Assembly (NCBI GenBank): GCA_017940545.1
Contig: JAGAYI010000030.1
Location: 1 to 60,365, forward strand
Length of the DNA: 60,365 nucleotides
Direction of reading: 5' to 3'
From: Prevotella sp.
GTDB taxonomy: Bacteria > Bacteroidota > Bacteroidia > Bacteroidales > Bacteroidaceae
Shown here: positions 50,158 through 59,599 of the stretch, one piece after another
How the letters are laid out: the number at the start of each line of letters is the position of its first letter
Numbering within the stretch: the stretch's first letter is position 1
Translations under genes and position numbers: made by a program
Notes under the pieces: generated by a model
Told to the model about the DNA's origin: nothing
Database searches by the model: none
The model's input: the letters and a program-made list of their open reading frames with translations, nothing else

Positions 50158-51426
50158 CTACCCATTACTGGGATTGCAGATTACATTTCTCATTTGTGGA
50201 TGTTTAATCCTTACTGGCGAATTCATCTGCCAGTCTTTTGTCTTTTCTTTGTACTCCTTGTCTTCTATGTTCTTTCTCAGAATGTTCAGAGCACCGTTTT
50301 GATCGGCATTGATATATCGTCCTGTACTGCTTTGGAACAATCCACGCTTCTTACGCACACCTGCGTAATGCTCATGGTGTCCTATTTCTTCCATTGCCAA
50401 GGCATCGCATTTTGATGTGTGGCTTTCTTCTTGCTCCACATATTCTATGCCAGCCATTTCACATTTATATTGCAGTTTGGATTGTAGAGAATAGAAAGGT
50501 ATCTGCACAAACTTTTGGTTGTTAGTCTTACCGATATTTACTTCTTGCTTCCAACCTTTATTTCGTCCTACTACCAATTTGCCCACTTTCTGTTCTATCA
50601 GCATATCAACAATGGCTTTACTGACTGTATGCATAAAGGTGTCTATATAACGGTTCCGCTTGTCGTACATCGCCGTCATTCGTTTTGTTCCTTTCTCAAT
50701 ACCCTGCTTAGCCTTGATGCTTGAATAACGAGCCAATTCCTTGTTGAAGTATTGATTGTAACTCTTTAGCACTTTACCACTAAATATATAGCATCCATTT
50801 GGTGTAACAACTGTTGCCAAGTTGTCAATACCAAAGTCAATAGCCGCTACATTAGTATCGGCATTATGGTTGTTTAATTCAACATTATACACAACCTCTA
50901 TAGTCATAAAATTCTTTTCAGGCAGAATCCTGACCATCTTGCATCCCTTTAAAATGTTATCCTTGTATTTTCCCCATTGTGGAATTGGTATGTTAACACC
51001 AGATAAGCATCCAAAGGTGATAACTCCATCGTTGCTTATTTTGCAATCGTGATTATATCTGACCTGCACGACGTTCATTCCGCCGCGTTTGTGGAACTTT
51101 GGGAACTCTGGTTTAGCTTTAAATTCTTCTGGATGTTTTTTCCATTTCTCAATAGCCTTGAAAAAACCTTTAACATTATCAGAAACTTGTTTGACAACAT
51201 AGTCAGCTATATCACGTCGCAACAATTTGAAATTTATCTCACCTTCTAAGTTTGTCACGCCATACATGTGCTCCCTCAACTGGCGGTGAAACATCCACAC
51301 TCCTTCTTCTTCACCTCTTTTTCTCATCTCATACAAGGATTGATTATAGAGGTTATTGCTCAATTTGCAAAGTTCTATGACTTCAGAAATGGGCTTTATA
51401 CGGAAGCGTTTTACAAGCTGGATCAT
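50158..51426 (-). CDS. tnpB: TnpB, RNA-guided nuclease of an IS200/IS605-type element
   Basis: A 422-residue protein counted from ATG 51426 (MIQLVKRFRIKP), placed just downstream of a TATATTTG -7 box (51447-51454, minus strand). It has the TnpB N-terminal pattern, RuvC-I aspartate in AAIDFGIDNLATV and RuvC-III aspartate in NADQNGALNI. At the RuvC-II position it reads LVVGRNKGWKQE, without the usual Glu-Asp-Leu, and the zinc-finger region is SKCDALAMEEI with few cysteines; both are typical of the Bacteroidales branch. No tnpA partner is present. It guides DNA cleavage with an RNA from its 3' end in related elements. Its 3' end faces the CRISPR array. Confidence 0.88.
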   Translation of the reverse strand: MIQLVKRFRIKPISEVIELCKLSNNLYNQSLYEMRKRGEEEGVWMFHRQLREHMYGVTNLEGEINFKLLRRDIADYVVKQVSDNVKGFFKAIEKWKKHPEEFKAKPEFPKFHKRGGMNVVQVRYNHDCKISNDGVITFGCLSGVNIPIPQWGKYKDNILKGCKMVRILPEKNFMTIEVVYNVELNNHNADTNVAAIDFGIDNLATVVTPNGCYIFSGKVLKSYNQYFNKELARYSSIKAKQGIEKGTKRMTAMYDKRNRYIDTFMHTVSKAIVDMLIEQKVGKLVVGRNKGWKQEVNIGKTNNQKFVQIPFYSLQSKLQYKCEMAGIEYVEQEESHTSKCDALAMEEIGHHEHYAGVRKKRGLFQSSTGRYINADQNGALNILRKNIEDKEYKEKTKDWQMNSPVRIKHPQMRNVICNPSNG

Positions 51427-51811
51427 ATGATGCATGAATTTGTGTGCAAATATACTCAAAAATTCCAATATTGCATAATCCATTACCTATAAATATTGCT
51501 GAAATGACGCACTTTTCATAATTATTAACCGCAAATCATATACATCATATTGTTTTTCCTGCTATCTTTGCAATTGAAACATCAAAGGAAGGCTGATATA
51601 GGCAATCCAAAGGGAAACAGCAGAAAATGCTCCCCAGGAATTCGGTTTCGTCTTATCGTTATACCAATTGAACATATCAAATCGTCTTTCTGTTGCAAAT
51701 TTACTAAAAATTCGGCAAACAAAAATGATTTAGAAGGAAAAATGCTAAAAAAGTTGCGATATTGGAATTTTTAATATAATTTTGCCCACGAAAAGCAAAG
51801 GAGATTTGATT
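51427..51811. other. Gap between tnpB and the GNAT module
   Basis: Holds the tnpB promoter (minus strand, 51447-51454), an orphan plus-strand TATCTTTG (51563-51570) with no gene behind it, and the GNAT-module promoter TAATTTTG (51777-51784, TTG about 20 bases upstream). The 74-codon frame at 51550-51774 has no recognisable features and is left out. Confidence 0.5.
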
Positions 51812-51979
51812 ATGGCTACACCAGTAAAGATTATCCCGACATTGCACGGTGAGACCGCAAGAGCGTTTATAGAGCGTGCAGAAGAGCGTGAGCGCAACCC
51901 ACGCAACATCTCTATTTATACGGAGAGTGAAGAGCGTGCTTATCTTGATATGATGAAAAGATCAGGAATGCCTCTATGA
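51812..51979 (+). CDS. Small antitoxin-like protein upstream of GNAT
   Basis: A 55-residue charged protein, rich in Arg and Glu (IERAEERERNPRNIS). It ends four bases into the acetyltransferase gene (ATGA). Small genes of this type precede GNAT genes in Bacteroidales and are probably the antitoxins of GNAT-type toxin-antitoxin pairs. No clear ribbon-helix-helix is seen. Confidence 0.6.
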   Translation: MATPVKIIPTLHGETARAFIERAEERERNPRNISIYTESEERAYLDMMKRSGMPL

Positions 51980-52581
51980 CGATTAGTGAATTTCTGAACG
52001 AGTTTACGTTCATAGAACTGACGGAAGATGTGCTCGCTGAGTGCGAGCATTTTTCTTGTGGTGTAGGCGACCTTGATGAGTATTTCCAGAAAGACGTATT
52101 AGGATATACTAGAAAGATGGTTAGCCGTTCTTACGTCTTCCGTTCCAATAGTAACCCAAAGCAGATTGCCTGTGCTTTCTCTGTTTCTAATGACAGTCTT
52201 CGCATGACAGACCTCTCTAATCGCAAATAGGAAGAGTTCCGTGAAGATAATGACCTCAGCGAGAAACGCTTGAAGCGCTACCCTGGAGTCTTGATTGGCA
52301 GACTGGCTGTAAACAAGGAAATGGCACACCAAGGGATTGGAACTGCATTGATGAACTTTATCAAAAGGTGGCTTGGTCAAGGGAGTAAGACTGGCTGTCG
52401 TTTCCTGATAGTCGATGCCCGCAATGCTCCTGATGCTTTAGCATATTATGAAAAGAATGGTTTTACCTATCTGTTTGCATCCGAAGAAATAGAATCAATG
52501 AGTACACGCAAGGACAAGGCTGTAGTTCCTCAGTCCACACGTTTGATGTATTTCGACTTTTTGGATCTAAAAAGCAAATAA
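51976..52581 (+). pseudogene. GNAT acetyltransferase interrupted by an in-frame TAG
   Basis: One reading frame of 201 codons broken only by TAG at 52228-52230. The first part (FLNEFTFIELTEDVLAECEHFSCGV-type start, read in pieces) and the second part (LIGRLAVNKEMAHQGIGTAL with the acetyl-CoA motif HQGIGTA, then NAPDALAYYEKNGF) together make a full GNAT of the TA-toxin kind. The frame is otherwise intact with no frameshift. Inactivation of a toxic gene is the simplest view; readthrough cannot be excluded. Confidence 0.75.
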
Positions 52582-52905
52582 CATTCGCCTCCCTTTCAGA
52601 TCATTTCAGTAATAGGAGGTAGGAGTAGGATTAATATGCAGTTCCCTTGTAGATGCCACACCAGATGTCGCAACTACGACCAGTCAAAGGAGATTGAACG
52701 CCTTGAATTAAGCGACTGGAAGTACCGTGCTTTACGTGCTACCCTGCCATGGAATAACGTCAATGTCATCTGGCTGGAGCGGAATGTTTGAGCAGGCAAT
52801 AAGGAAGGCATTCGCCAATGCCAGCAGTACGTCATCCGCTCGACTTCAGGTCGCTTGGCTCGTCCAAGAACTATGAGGACTCTGTCCGTCGTCGCTAAAA
52901 GTCTT
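52582..52905. other. Gap with gene debris
   Basis: Contains an open stretch 52636-52791 (51 codons, ERLELSDWKYRALRATLPWN) that looks protein-like but is not recognised and stops early; further frames are broken. It may be debris of a gene lost next to the efflux operon. Confidence 0.3.
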
Positions 52906-54243
52906 TCACTGTCCAGTAGCCTGACGGTACTCCAGGATTTTGTTCTGCAAGTCAGCATAGGCATCGGTACGGCGGTCAAGCGACTGTTGGTAGAGCAGTT
53001 GGGCTTCGAGCAGGTCGCTCATCTTTGTGGTGCCTGCTTTGTAGAAATTGCGGTGCAACCGCAGATTTTCTTCACTCTGCTCAATACTGCGTTGAGCGAT
53101 AGTAAGCTGCTGGCGCGCCTCAACGACATTGTTGTAGGCATTCTGCATACGGATTTGCAGTAGCTGGGCCTTGTCGTGCTGTTCGTCAATGGCCTTCTGG
53201 TATTCAATCTCCTTGCGCTTGATGGCATGGGAGCCTCCCCACCAGTCGGAGATAGGTACACTGACGGTAGCGAAAACCATGCCGAAGGTTCGGTTGTTGT
53301 CCAGCAGATTATGGTAGTTATAGCCTGCGCCCACTGCTACTGTCGGCAACTGCTGGCCTACAGCGAGGTTCTTCTGCAATTTAGCCGCCTCGACCTGTTT
53401 ACCCAAGAGCTGATATTCGGGTGTACTGAGCAAAGCCTGGCCATAGTCTTGCTGTTGAATCATAGGTGGCTCCGTTTCCGTATTAGCCACCAGTCTAAAA
53501 TCGGCATTCTCCAGTCCGCAATACTGAGCCAGGAGCAGTCGGACGATGCTGATGCCGTTCTGTAGCTTTACGCGCTGGCTCTCGATGTCATTACGGCGAA
53601 GCTGCACTTGCAGCAGGTCGTTGCGCATGGCCAATCCTGCGCGCACGGCCACATCTACATCTTTGTATATGTCACCCAGCAAGGTATCAACAGCTGCGAT
53701 GGTTTTCATTTTCTCCTGCAGGGATACCAATTGCCAGTAGTATTGTTCTGTCTGCCGCTCTACCTCATTGTCAGAAAGTTCGAGTTGCAGGCGGGCTGCC
53801 TCCTCTCCGACACGAGCCAGACGATTGCCGTTGACAATCTGACCGCCGGCAAAAACTGGCTGAACAGCATTCACACCAGCGACGGTTCCATTCTTCAGCA
53901 TAGACATGCTGATAGGACTTTGCAGTGCTGCAAGTGCTTCGGCAGGAAACTGCTGCGCCATAGCAGCCCCTATCTCTGCAGGAATCATCTGACTGGGATT
54001 GACATCCATACGGGCCGTTCCCTTATTGGCATTGAACCAGAAACCTGTGCCGCTGATATTAGGGAAATACTTGGTAAAAGCCTCCTTGCGCTGTTGGGCG
54101 GCAGATGCTACCGAACGCTGAGCGTTGCGGAGGGTGATATTGTTATGACGGGCGGAGTCTTTGAGTTGCTCCAGGGTATATGTTTGGGCAGCTACTATAT
54201 TGCAGCATAAAGAACAAACTATGACGGTTATAATCTTTTTCAT
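52906..54243 (-). CDS. TolC-family outer-membrane efflux protein
   Basis: A 445-residue protein with a signal peptide (MKKIITVIVCSLCCNIVAA) and two outer-membrane efflux repeats with long coiled-coil helices (for example QLTIAQRSIEQSEENLRLH). It is the exit duct of the tripartite pump encoded by the next two genes upstream and is separated from the RND gene by a strong hairpin. Confidence 0.92.
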   Translation of the reverse strand: MKKIITVIVCSLCCNIVAAQTYTLEQLKDSARHNNITLRNAQRSVASAAQQRKEAFTKYFPNISGTGFWFNANKGTARMDVNPSQMIPAEIGAAMAQQFPAEALAALQSPISMSMLKNGTVAGVNAVQPVFAGGQIVNGNRLARVGEEAARLQLELSDNEVERQTEQYYWQLVSLQEKMKTIAAVDTLLGDIYKDVDVAVRAGLAMRNDLLQVQLRRNDIESQRVKLQNGISIVRLLLAQYCGLENADFRLVANTETEPPMIQQQDYGQALLSTPEYQLLGKQVEAAKLQKNLAVGQQLPTVAVGAGYNYHNLLDNNRTFGMVFATVSVPISDWWGGSHAIKRKEIEYQKAIDEQHDKAQLLQIRMQNAYNNVVEARQQLTIAQRSIEQSEENLRLHRNFYKAGTTKMSDLLEAQLLYQQSLDRRTDAYADLQNKILEYRQATGQ

Positions 54244-54289
54244 AATTACTTCAAATTTACTTTAACTTCGTTGAAGTTTCTTTCGTTCG

Positions 54290-54315
54290 GCCAACGCAAG
54301 CCAGCTTGCGTTGGC
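54290..54315. promoter_or_regulatory. Intercistronic hairpin between RND and tolC genes
   Basis: GCCAACGCAAG (54290-54300) pairs with CTTGCGTTGGC (54305-54315), an 11-bp perfect stem, two bases after the RND stop codon on the minus strand. A smaller AACTTC/GAAGTT hairpin follows (54264-54278). No U-run, so it may stabilise the upstream message or reduce tolC expression rather than terminate. Confidence 0.65.
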
Positions 54316-54317
54316 AC

Positions 54318-57300
54318 TCACTTAGTCGAAACTTTCCAATAAACGACGGGCAACATGGTGACCACAAGGATGAGCGAGCCAATGCCTCCGGCAAAGATGG
54401 TGACACCCACAGGCATCCAGAACGAGCTCTGGGCGATAATCATCGGTACCACACCGACGGCAGTCGTGGCCGTGGTGAGGAAGATAGGCACCATGCGTCG
54501 CTTGCCGGCATCGTAGGCAGCACGCTTCACGGCCTCGTTATATGCCTTGCGATCTACCGTCCAATCACCATGCTCGGCTATATACGCTTTCACTAAGTCG
54601 TTGGCATGTTCAAAGATCAGTATCTCATTGCGCATAATCATACCCATCAGTGTGATGAGTCCAAAAATAGAAGTCAATCCCAAAGCCCGGTTCATAATTC
54701 CTAATCCGATAAGGGCTCCAGGTATCATCAAGGCGAGTGCTGCCATACAGACGGTGGTAATGCCATATTTCTTGAAGTTGAACAGCAGGAAGAAGAACAC
54801 TATCAGCATGGCAATAGCGATACCTCCGATGACCTGAGGCATTGCCTCGCCGCCATATTCTATCTCGCCACCTACTTCAGAACGTACACCTTGCGGAAGC
54901 CGGATGTCGCTGTGCATGATGTCGGCTATCCGTTGTTCGATTTCTGCCGTATAAACACCCTGCACAAACTGGGCTGTGACGGTGATGCAGCGTTCGCCAC
55001 CACGATGCATGATACGCCCCTCGCTCCACTTGGGATTCACCTTGGCCACCTGACGCAACGGCACAGTGGTACTGGTGTTTGTTGCGCCAGGAGTACCTGC
55101 CGAGGTGTAGCCTGCCGAAACCATTGTCGTGGGCGTAGCTATACCCAGATTCTCAATATCGCTATAAGTCATATCACTATCGTCGCGTACCACGATGGGC
55201 AATTCGTAGTCACCCTCCCAGATGTGTCCCACCTGCAGGTCGCTGGTGGTGGCACTGAGGGCGAGTTGTGCGGTGGTACGGGTGATACCCAACTGCGAAG
55301 AGACCACAGGGTCGAGCGTGACGTTGATGATGGGATAAGGCTGCAGATAGTCCGTATGTACCCACTCCAGTTCGGGCATCTGACGCATCCGTTCCATCAA
55401 TCGCTCGGCAGCTACATGCAGAGTGTCGAGGTCTTCTCCATAGAATCGGTACTCCAGTTCCGGCACCTCCATGTAGTCGAGCCGCTTGAACTTGACGTAT
55501 GCATCAGGGAAAGCCTCACCCAGACTGGGCTGATACTGCGCCAAGAGGTCAAGTGTTTCCTGTTCGCCCGTGGTATTGACAATGAACTGCGCAAAATTCT
55601 TGCCACCCATCTGCGGAGCATAGACATCCATGAAGCGGGGCGACGAGCACCCCAGGAACGAGGTGATGCCAGTGATACGCTCGTCCTTTTTGAGAACATT
55701 GTAAACGGAGTCGGCTATATGCACCGTCTCGGCCAAGCCCTTACCCTCGGGCAGGAATATTTCCACAGCAAACTGGTCGCGGTCGGCATATGGGAAAAGA
55801 CGGACCTTCAGCGTAGGCACGATGAGCAGCGAGAGCAGGATAAGACCTACGCCAATGCCCATCGTCAGCCACGGATGGCGGAATGTCTTGTCGAGAACAC
55901 CATCGTAGGTCTTCTGCACCCAGCGGGTGATCGCATTTCCATCGGTACTCACCTTACCCGGCTTGATAATCTTTACTTCCAGGAAAGGAATCAGCAACAC
56001 AGCCAGCAGCAGCGATACCATGAGGTTGATGGTAATAGTCCACGGGAAGTCCTGCAGGGCATCGAGGAACACGCCCTTCATCGTGATGAGGAAGGGGAAG
56101 AAGATGGCACAGATGCATATCGTAGCCAGCATCATGGGCATGAAGTATTGCTTGGCACTCTCGATGGCGGCATCCTTCGGCTCGTAGCCCTTACCGAGGT
56201 ATTCCAAATAGCCGTCGATGACCACAATGGCATTATCAACAATCATGCCGAGCACCACAATCAGTCCAGCCAGGGTAACAATGTTCAGCTCGATACCCAC
56301 CATGTACATGATAGCTACGCTGACAAACGTGCTCAGCGGAATGGTAATGGCAGCAACGATGGCAGAACGCAAAGGGAAGAGTACCATCATCACCAGAATG
56401 ATGATAGCCATCGAAATGAGCAAGTCGCGCAGGAACGAGGTGACACTCGTCGATACCACCTTGGGCTTATCGGCAATGCGGGTCATCGTGACATCGTCGG
56501 GCAGTACCTCACTGCGGAACTCGTCGAGCACCTTGTCCACCTCCTCGCCGTAGATGACCACATTGTTGCCTGGAATCATCTCCATTGACAACAGCAGGCA
56601 GGGATGGCCGTCTTGTTCAATGCGGCTGTTGTCAGTGTCGTATTCACGAACCACACGGGCTACGTCGCGTACTCGTGCCACTTTGCCGTTGACAGGGTCG
56701 CTGAAAATAATCTGGTTGGCTATCTCCTCCACACTGTTCTCAGTAGCCTCCACATGGATGGGCACCTGCTGGTCTGCGTCGTCAATGGCACCGCTCATCG
56801 TGGTCAGTCCCTGAGCCTGCAAGCATCCGAAAAGCATCTGCTGACCGATGCCGTATGCCTGCAAGCGCTGGCGGTCAACGTAAAGAGAAATTTGCTCCTT
56901 CTGTTCACCAAACGTTTTCACGTTAGCTACAGACGGAATACGACGCAGGCGGTCGCTCAGTAGGTCGCTGTATTTCTTCAACTCGCGATAACTGCGCTGT
57001 CCGCTTTCGATAGCTATCAGCAAGGCTGAGGTGTTGCCGAAATCGTCGTTCACCACGACAGCGAGTACACCGACAGGCAACTGAGCCTTGAAGCCGTTCA
57101 CACCGTGCTTGATCTTCGACCAAACCTCGTCCTTGTTGTTGACATTGTCGTTCAGTTTCACCATCACCACGCACATGCCGTTCTGCGATGTCGTGGTGGT
57201 CTTCACGCGGTTCACCTCTTCGAAGGTGAAGAGGTAGCGTTCCAAGGGACGTGCCAGTTGCTCTTCCACCTCCTCGCTGGTAGCGCCAGGATAGACGGCC

Positions 57301-57452
57301 ACGATCACTCCCTGACGGATGGTAGCATGTGGAAACTCATCCTTCGGCATCACATACATGCCGTAAATGCCCAGCACGAACAGAATGCCCACTATGAGCA
57401 GCGATATAGAATAATGCTCCAGCGGCCAGCGGAGCCAAGACGAATTCTTCAT
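54318..57452 (-). CDS. RND efflux transporter permease
   Basis: A 1044-residue proton-driven pump of the AcrB/MdtC superfamily with twelve membrane helices and two large periplasmic loops. Helix 4 has GLIVVLGMIVDNAIVVID, with the acidic residue of the proton relay, and the second half has GLITLMGMIMRNEILIFEHA. The substrate (drug, bile acid or metal) cannot be set; metal-type CusA signatures are not apparent. Two bases separate it from the adaptor gene. Confidence 0.95.
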   Translation of the reverse strand: MKNSSWLRWPLEHYSISLLIVGILFVLGIYGMYVMPKDEFPHATIRQGVIVAVYPGATSEEVEEQLARPLERYLFTFEEVNRVKTTTTSQNGMCVVMVKLNDNVNNKDEVWSKIKHGVNGFKAQLPVGVLAVVVNDDFGNTSALLIAIESGQRSYRELKKYSDLLSDRLRRIPSVANVKTFGEQKEQISLYVDRQRLQAYGIGQQMLFGCLQAQGLTTMSGAIDDADQQVPIHVEATENSVEEIANQIIFSDPVNGKVARVRDVARVVREYDTDNSRIEQDGHPCLLLSMEMIPGNNVVIYGEEVDKVLDEFRSEVLPDDVTMTRIADKPKVVSTSVTSFLRDLLISMAIIILVMMVLFPLRSAIVAAITIPLSTFVSVAIMYMVGIELNIVTLAGLIVVLGMIVDNAIVVIDGYLEYLGKGYEPKDAAIESAKQYFMPMMLATICICAIFFPFLITMKGVFLDALQDFPWTITINLMVSLLLAVLLIPFLEVKIIKPGKVSTDGNAITRWVQKTYDGVLDKTFRHPWLTMGIGVGLILLSLLIVPTLKVRLFPYADRDQFAVEIFLPEGKGLAETVHIADSVYNVLKKDERITGITSFLGCSSPRFMDVYAPQMGGKNFAQFIVNTTGEQETLDLLAQYQPSLGEAFPDAYVKFKRLDYMEVPELEYRFYGEDLDTLHVAAERLMERMRQMPELEWVHTDYLQPYPIINVTLDPVVSSQLGITRTTAQLALSATTSDLQVGHIWEGDYELPIVVRDDSDMTYSDIENLGIATPTTMVSAGYTSAGTPGATNTSTTVPLRQVAKVNPKWSEGRIMHRGGERCITVTAQFVQGVYTAEIEQRIADIMHSDIRLPQGVRSEVGGEIEYGGEAMPQVIGGIAIAMLIVFFFLLFNFKKYGITTVCMAALALMIPGALIGLGIMNRALGLTSIFGLITLMGMIMRNEILIFEHANDLVKAYIAEHGDWTVDRKAYNEAVKRAAYDAGKRRMVPIFLTTATTAVGVVPMIIAQSSFWMPVGVTIFAGGIGSLILVVTMLPVVYWKVSTK

Positions 57453-57454
57453 AA

Positions 57455-58480
57455 TTAATATATCACTTTAGTTCCTTCACTGAGTTTCTGATAGCCTTCG
57501 GTAATGATGCGCTGTCCCATATTTGTTCCTTGACGGACAGCAACATTGTTACCCATTGTATGACCAATATCTACCTTTGTGCGGTGTGCAGTGCTATCCT
57601 TGGCAACGGTCCAAACAAAGAGCGAACCATCAGCTGCCTTCTGGACTGCTGTCACGGGTAGTGATAACTGACTGGCTTCTTGTGAGTCAGTCGCCATAAA
57701 CCGAACCGAAGCAACCATACCCGGCAACAGCTTTCTCTGGCTGTTAGCCACATTGATTCTTATATCATAGGTATGTGTCAGTGCATCGGCAGTCACACCT
57801 TTCTCGATACGTCCGCCTTGGAATGTACCTTCTACAGCATCCACCCGAACGACAGAAGGAGTATTGGTTGCAATGCCGCTTACCTCAGCCTCTGGGACTG
57901 CCACTTTCACCTTCACCGTGCTCACGTCAAGAATGTTCACCACAGCCTGTGAGGGCAATGCTGTCTCGCCTGCACCTATCATCCTATGTCCTATGACACC
58001 ACCGACGGGAGCCGTCAACCGGCAGTCGGCTAAGTTTTTCTTAGCAACCTCCAACTGCGACTTTGCCTGCGCCACCTTGCTTTGCACCTCAATCCACTGC
58101 GCTTCAGGCAGCGAACCGTTGTCGTGCAGCATCTTCATACGCATATAGGCATCATTGGCCTGTGTCATGGTGGCCTCAGCGCCACTCAGCAGGTTGCGGG
58201 CTTGCGTATCGTCCATTTCAGCCAACAATTGTCCACGACTTACGATTTGTCCCTCGCTGACCAAGACACGCTTCACCACACCCATGCCGGTAAAGCTGAC
58301 GGCAGTAGACTCGCGTTCCTCTATAATACCTACATACGTCTGTGTCTCGCCAGCTGAAGCAGGCGAAACCAACATGGTCTTCACTCTGGTCGGAGCTTTC
58401 TCCGAATGCTCCTTCTTCGCTCCGCAACCACTCAACATCAGGAGTACGGCTGCGGTAATCAGCAGATGTTCTTTTTTCAT
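57455..58480 (-). CDS. Periplasmic adaptor lipoprotein (MFP/HlyD family)
   Basis: A 341-residue adaptor. I start at ATG 58480 (MKKEHLLITAAVLL), 4 codons inside the longest frame, because it begins the signal peptide ending in the lipobox SGCG. Visible are the lipoyl-like half-motifs (GMGVVKRVLVSEGQIVSRGQ, then DCRLTAPVGGVIG) flanking a coiled-coil hairpin and a beta-barrel with the membrane-proximal domain. First gene of the efflux operon. Confidence 0.92.
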   Translation of the reverse strand: MKKEHLLITAAVLLMLSGCGAKKEHSEKAPTRVKTMLVSPASAGETQTYVGIIEERESTAVSFTGMGVVKRVLVSEGQIVSRGQLLAEMDDTQARNLLSGAEATMTQANDAYMRMKMLHDNGSLPEAQWIEVQSKVAQAKSQLEVAKKNLADCRLTAPVGGVIGHRMIGAGETALPSQAVVNILDVSTVKVKVAVPEAEVSGIATNTPSVVRVDAVEGTFQGGRIEKGVTADALTHTYDIRINVANSQRKLLPGMVASVRFMATDSQEASQLSLPVTAVQKAADGSLFVWTVAKDSTAHRTKVDIGHTMGNNVAVRQGTNMGQRIITEGYQKLSEGTKVIY

Positions 58481-58684
58481 TGAATTTATCATTTATTGTT
58501 CCTATTTTCTCAAAAGCCTTGCAAAATTGAGCATTTTATTCCTTTTGTGCGTGTCCATTTCGGTAACACTTTTGTTCGATTTTGAATAATATACCAAGAT
58601 GGGACAAAAAAATATACTGTTAGAACATGGTTTTCACGATTATTATGACGATTTTTGCACCAGAATACAAAATACAAAGCCAAA

Positions 58685-59599
58685 ATGGAACAAGATACAA
58701 TACTCTTAGATAAAGTGGCAAGCCATTTCGATGTGGAGCACCCCGTAGATGCCGACGTAACCTTGAGCTACACCGACGAAGACATCGTGATGATTGACAA
58801 TGTAAAGTTTATGGCCAATCCTGCCCCCGTCCGTCTGAAGGTGAATATGGTGGCGTTTTGTATTAAGGGCAAGATACAAGCAGTTATTAACGGACAAGTT
58901 ACACAATTCGAACAAAACCAACTGCTGATTTGTCCACCCAACACGACCATTACAGACTTCTTGCTTTCACCTGATTTTGACTTCAAGGCAATCTTAGTGA
59001 GCAACCGCATGTTGCAGAGTTTCCTGCACGAAAAGATGAGTCTTTGGACAGAAGTGCTCTATATTCACAAAATGCACGTCATCACGTTTGACGAAGAAGA
59101 CATTCGAACCTTCACGCATTTTTACGACCTGCTTAACAGCGTCTTCACTATCGAGAAACAGATAGCATACAAGTCAGAGGTAGTGCGGTCGTTTCTGCGA
59201 GGTGCCTTCCTCCATCTCTGCGGACTGCTAAAAGCAGTCAAACAGTCGGAAACCATTATCCCGTCTTCCGTCAGTCAGCAAGGGACAATATTCCAGCGGT
59301 TTCTCGACTTACTGGGCAAAAGTGCGGTAAAGCACCGCTCGGTGGAATACTATGCCAGTGAACTGTGTATCACCCCAAAGTACCTCTCGATGATCTGTAA
59401 GAAACATTCTGGGAAGACTGCCAACGAATGGATACGCGAGCATACTTTGGAGGACATACGTTACTACCTCAGGCAGACCGACCTCACCATGACACAGATA
59501 GCCGACCGGCTGGGCTTTCCCAATCCCTCATTCTTCGGGAAATATGTGAAGGAGCATTTCGGCATGACTCCAGCTCAGTTCCGCCAGAAGAATATGTAA
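58685..59599 (+). CDS. AraC-family transcriptional regulator
   Basis: A 304-residue regulator, start at ATG 58685 (MEQDTILLDK) rather than the TTG 10 codons upstream. The N-terminal cupin-like ligand domain (about 1-165) is followed by a double helix-turn-helix (SVEYYASELCITPKYLSMICKK and MTQIADRLGFPNPSFFGKYV). It is divergent from the efflux operon, with 204 bases between start codons, and is the likely regulator of the pump. Confidence 0.92.
   Translation: MEQDTILLDKVASHFDVEHPVDADVTLSYTDEDIVMIDNVKFMANPAPVRLKVNMVAFCIKGKIQAVINGQVTQFEQNQLLICPPNTTITDFLLSPDFDFKAILVSNRMLQSFLHEKMSLWTEVLYIHKMHVITFDEEDIRTFTHFYDLLNSVFTIEKQIAYKSEVVRSFLRGAFLHLCGLLKAVKQSETIIPSSVSQQGTIFQRFLDLLGKSAVKHRSVEYYASELCITPKYLSMICKKHSGKTANEWIREHTLEDIRYYLRQTDLTMTQIADRLGFPNPSFFGKYVKEHFGMTPAQFRQKNM

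Noticed and set aside
51550-51774. 74-codon frame behind an orphan promoter
   Set aside because: Composition and length are as expected for chance; no start signal or known motif.
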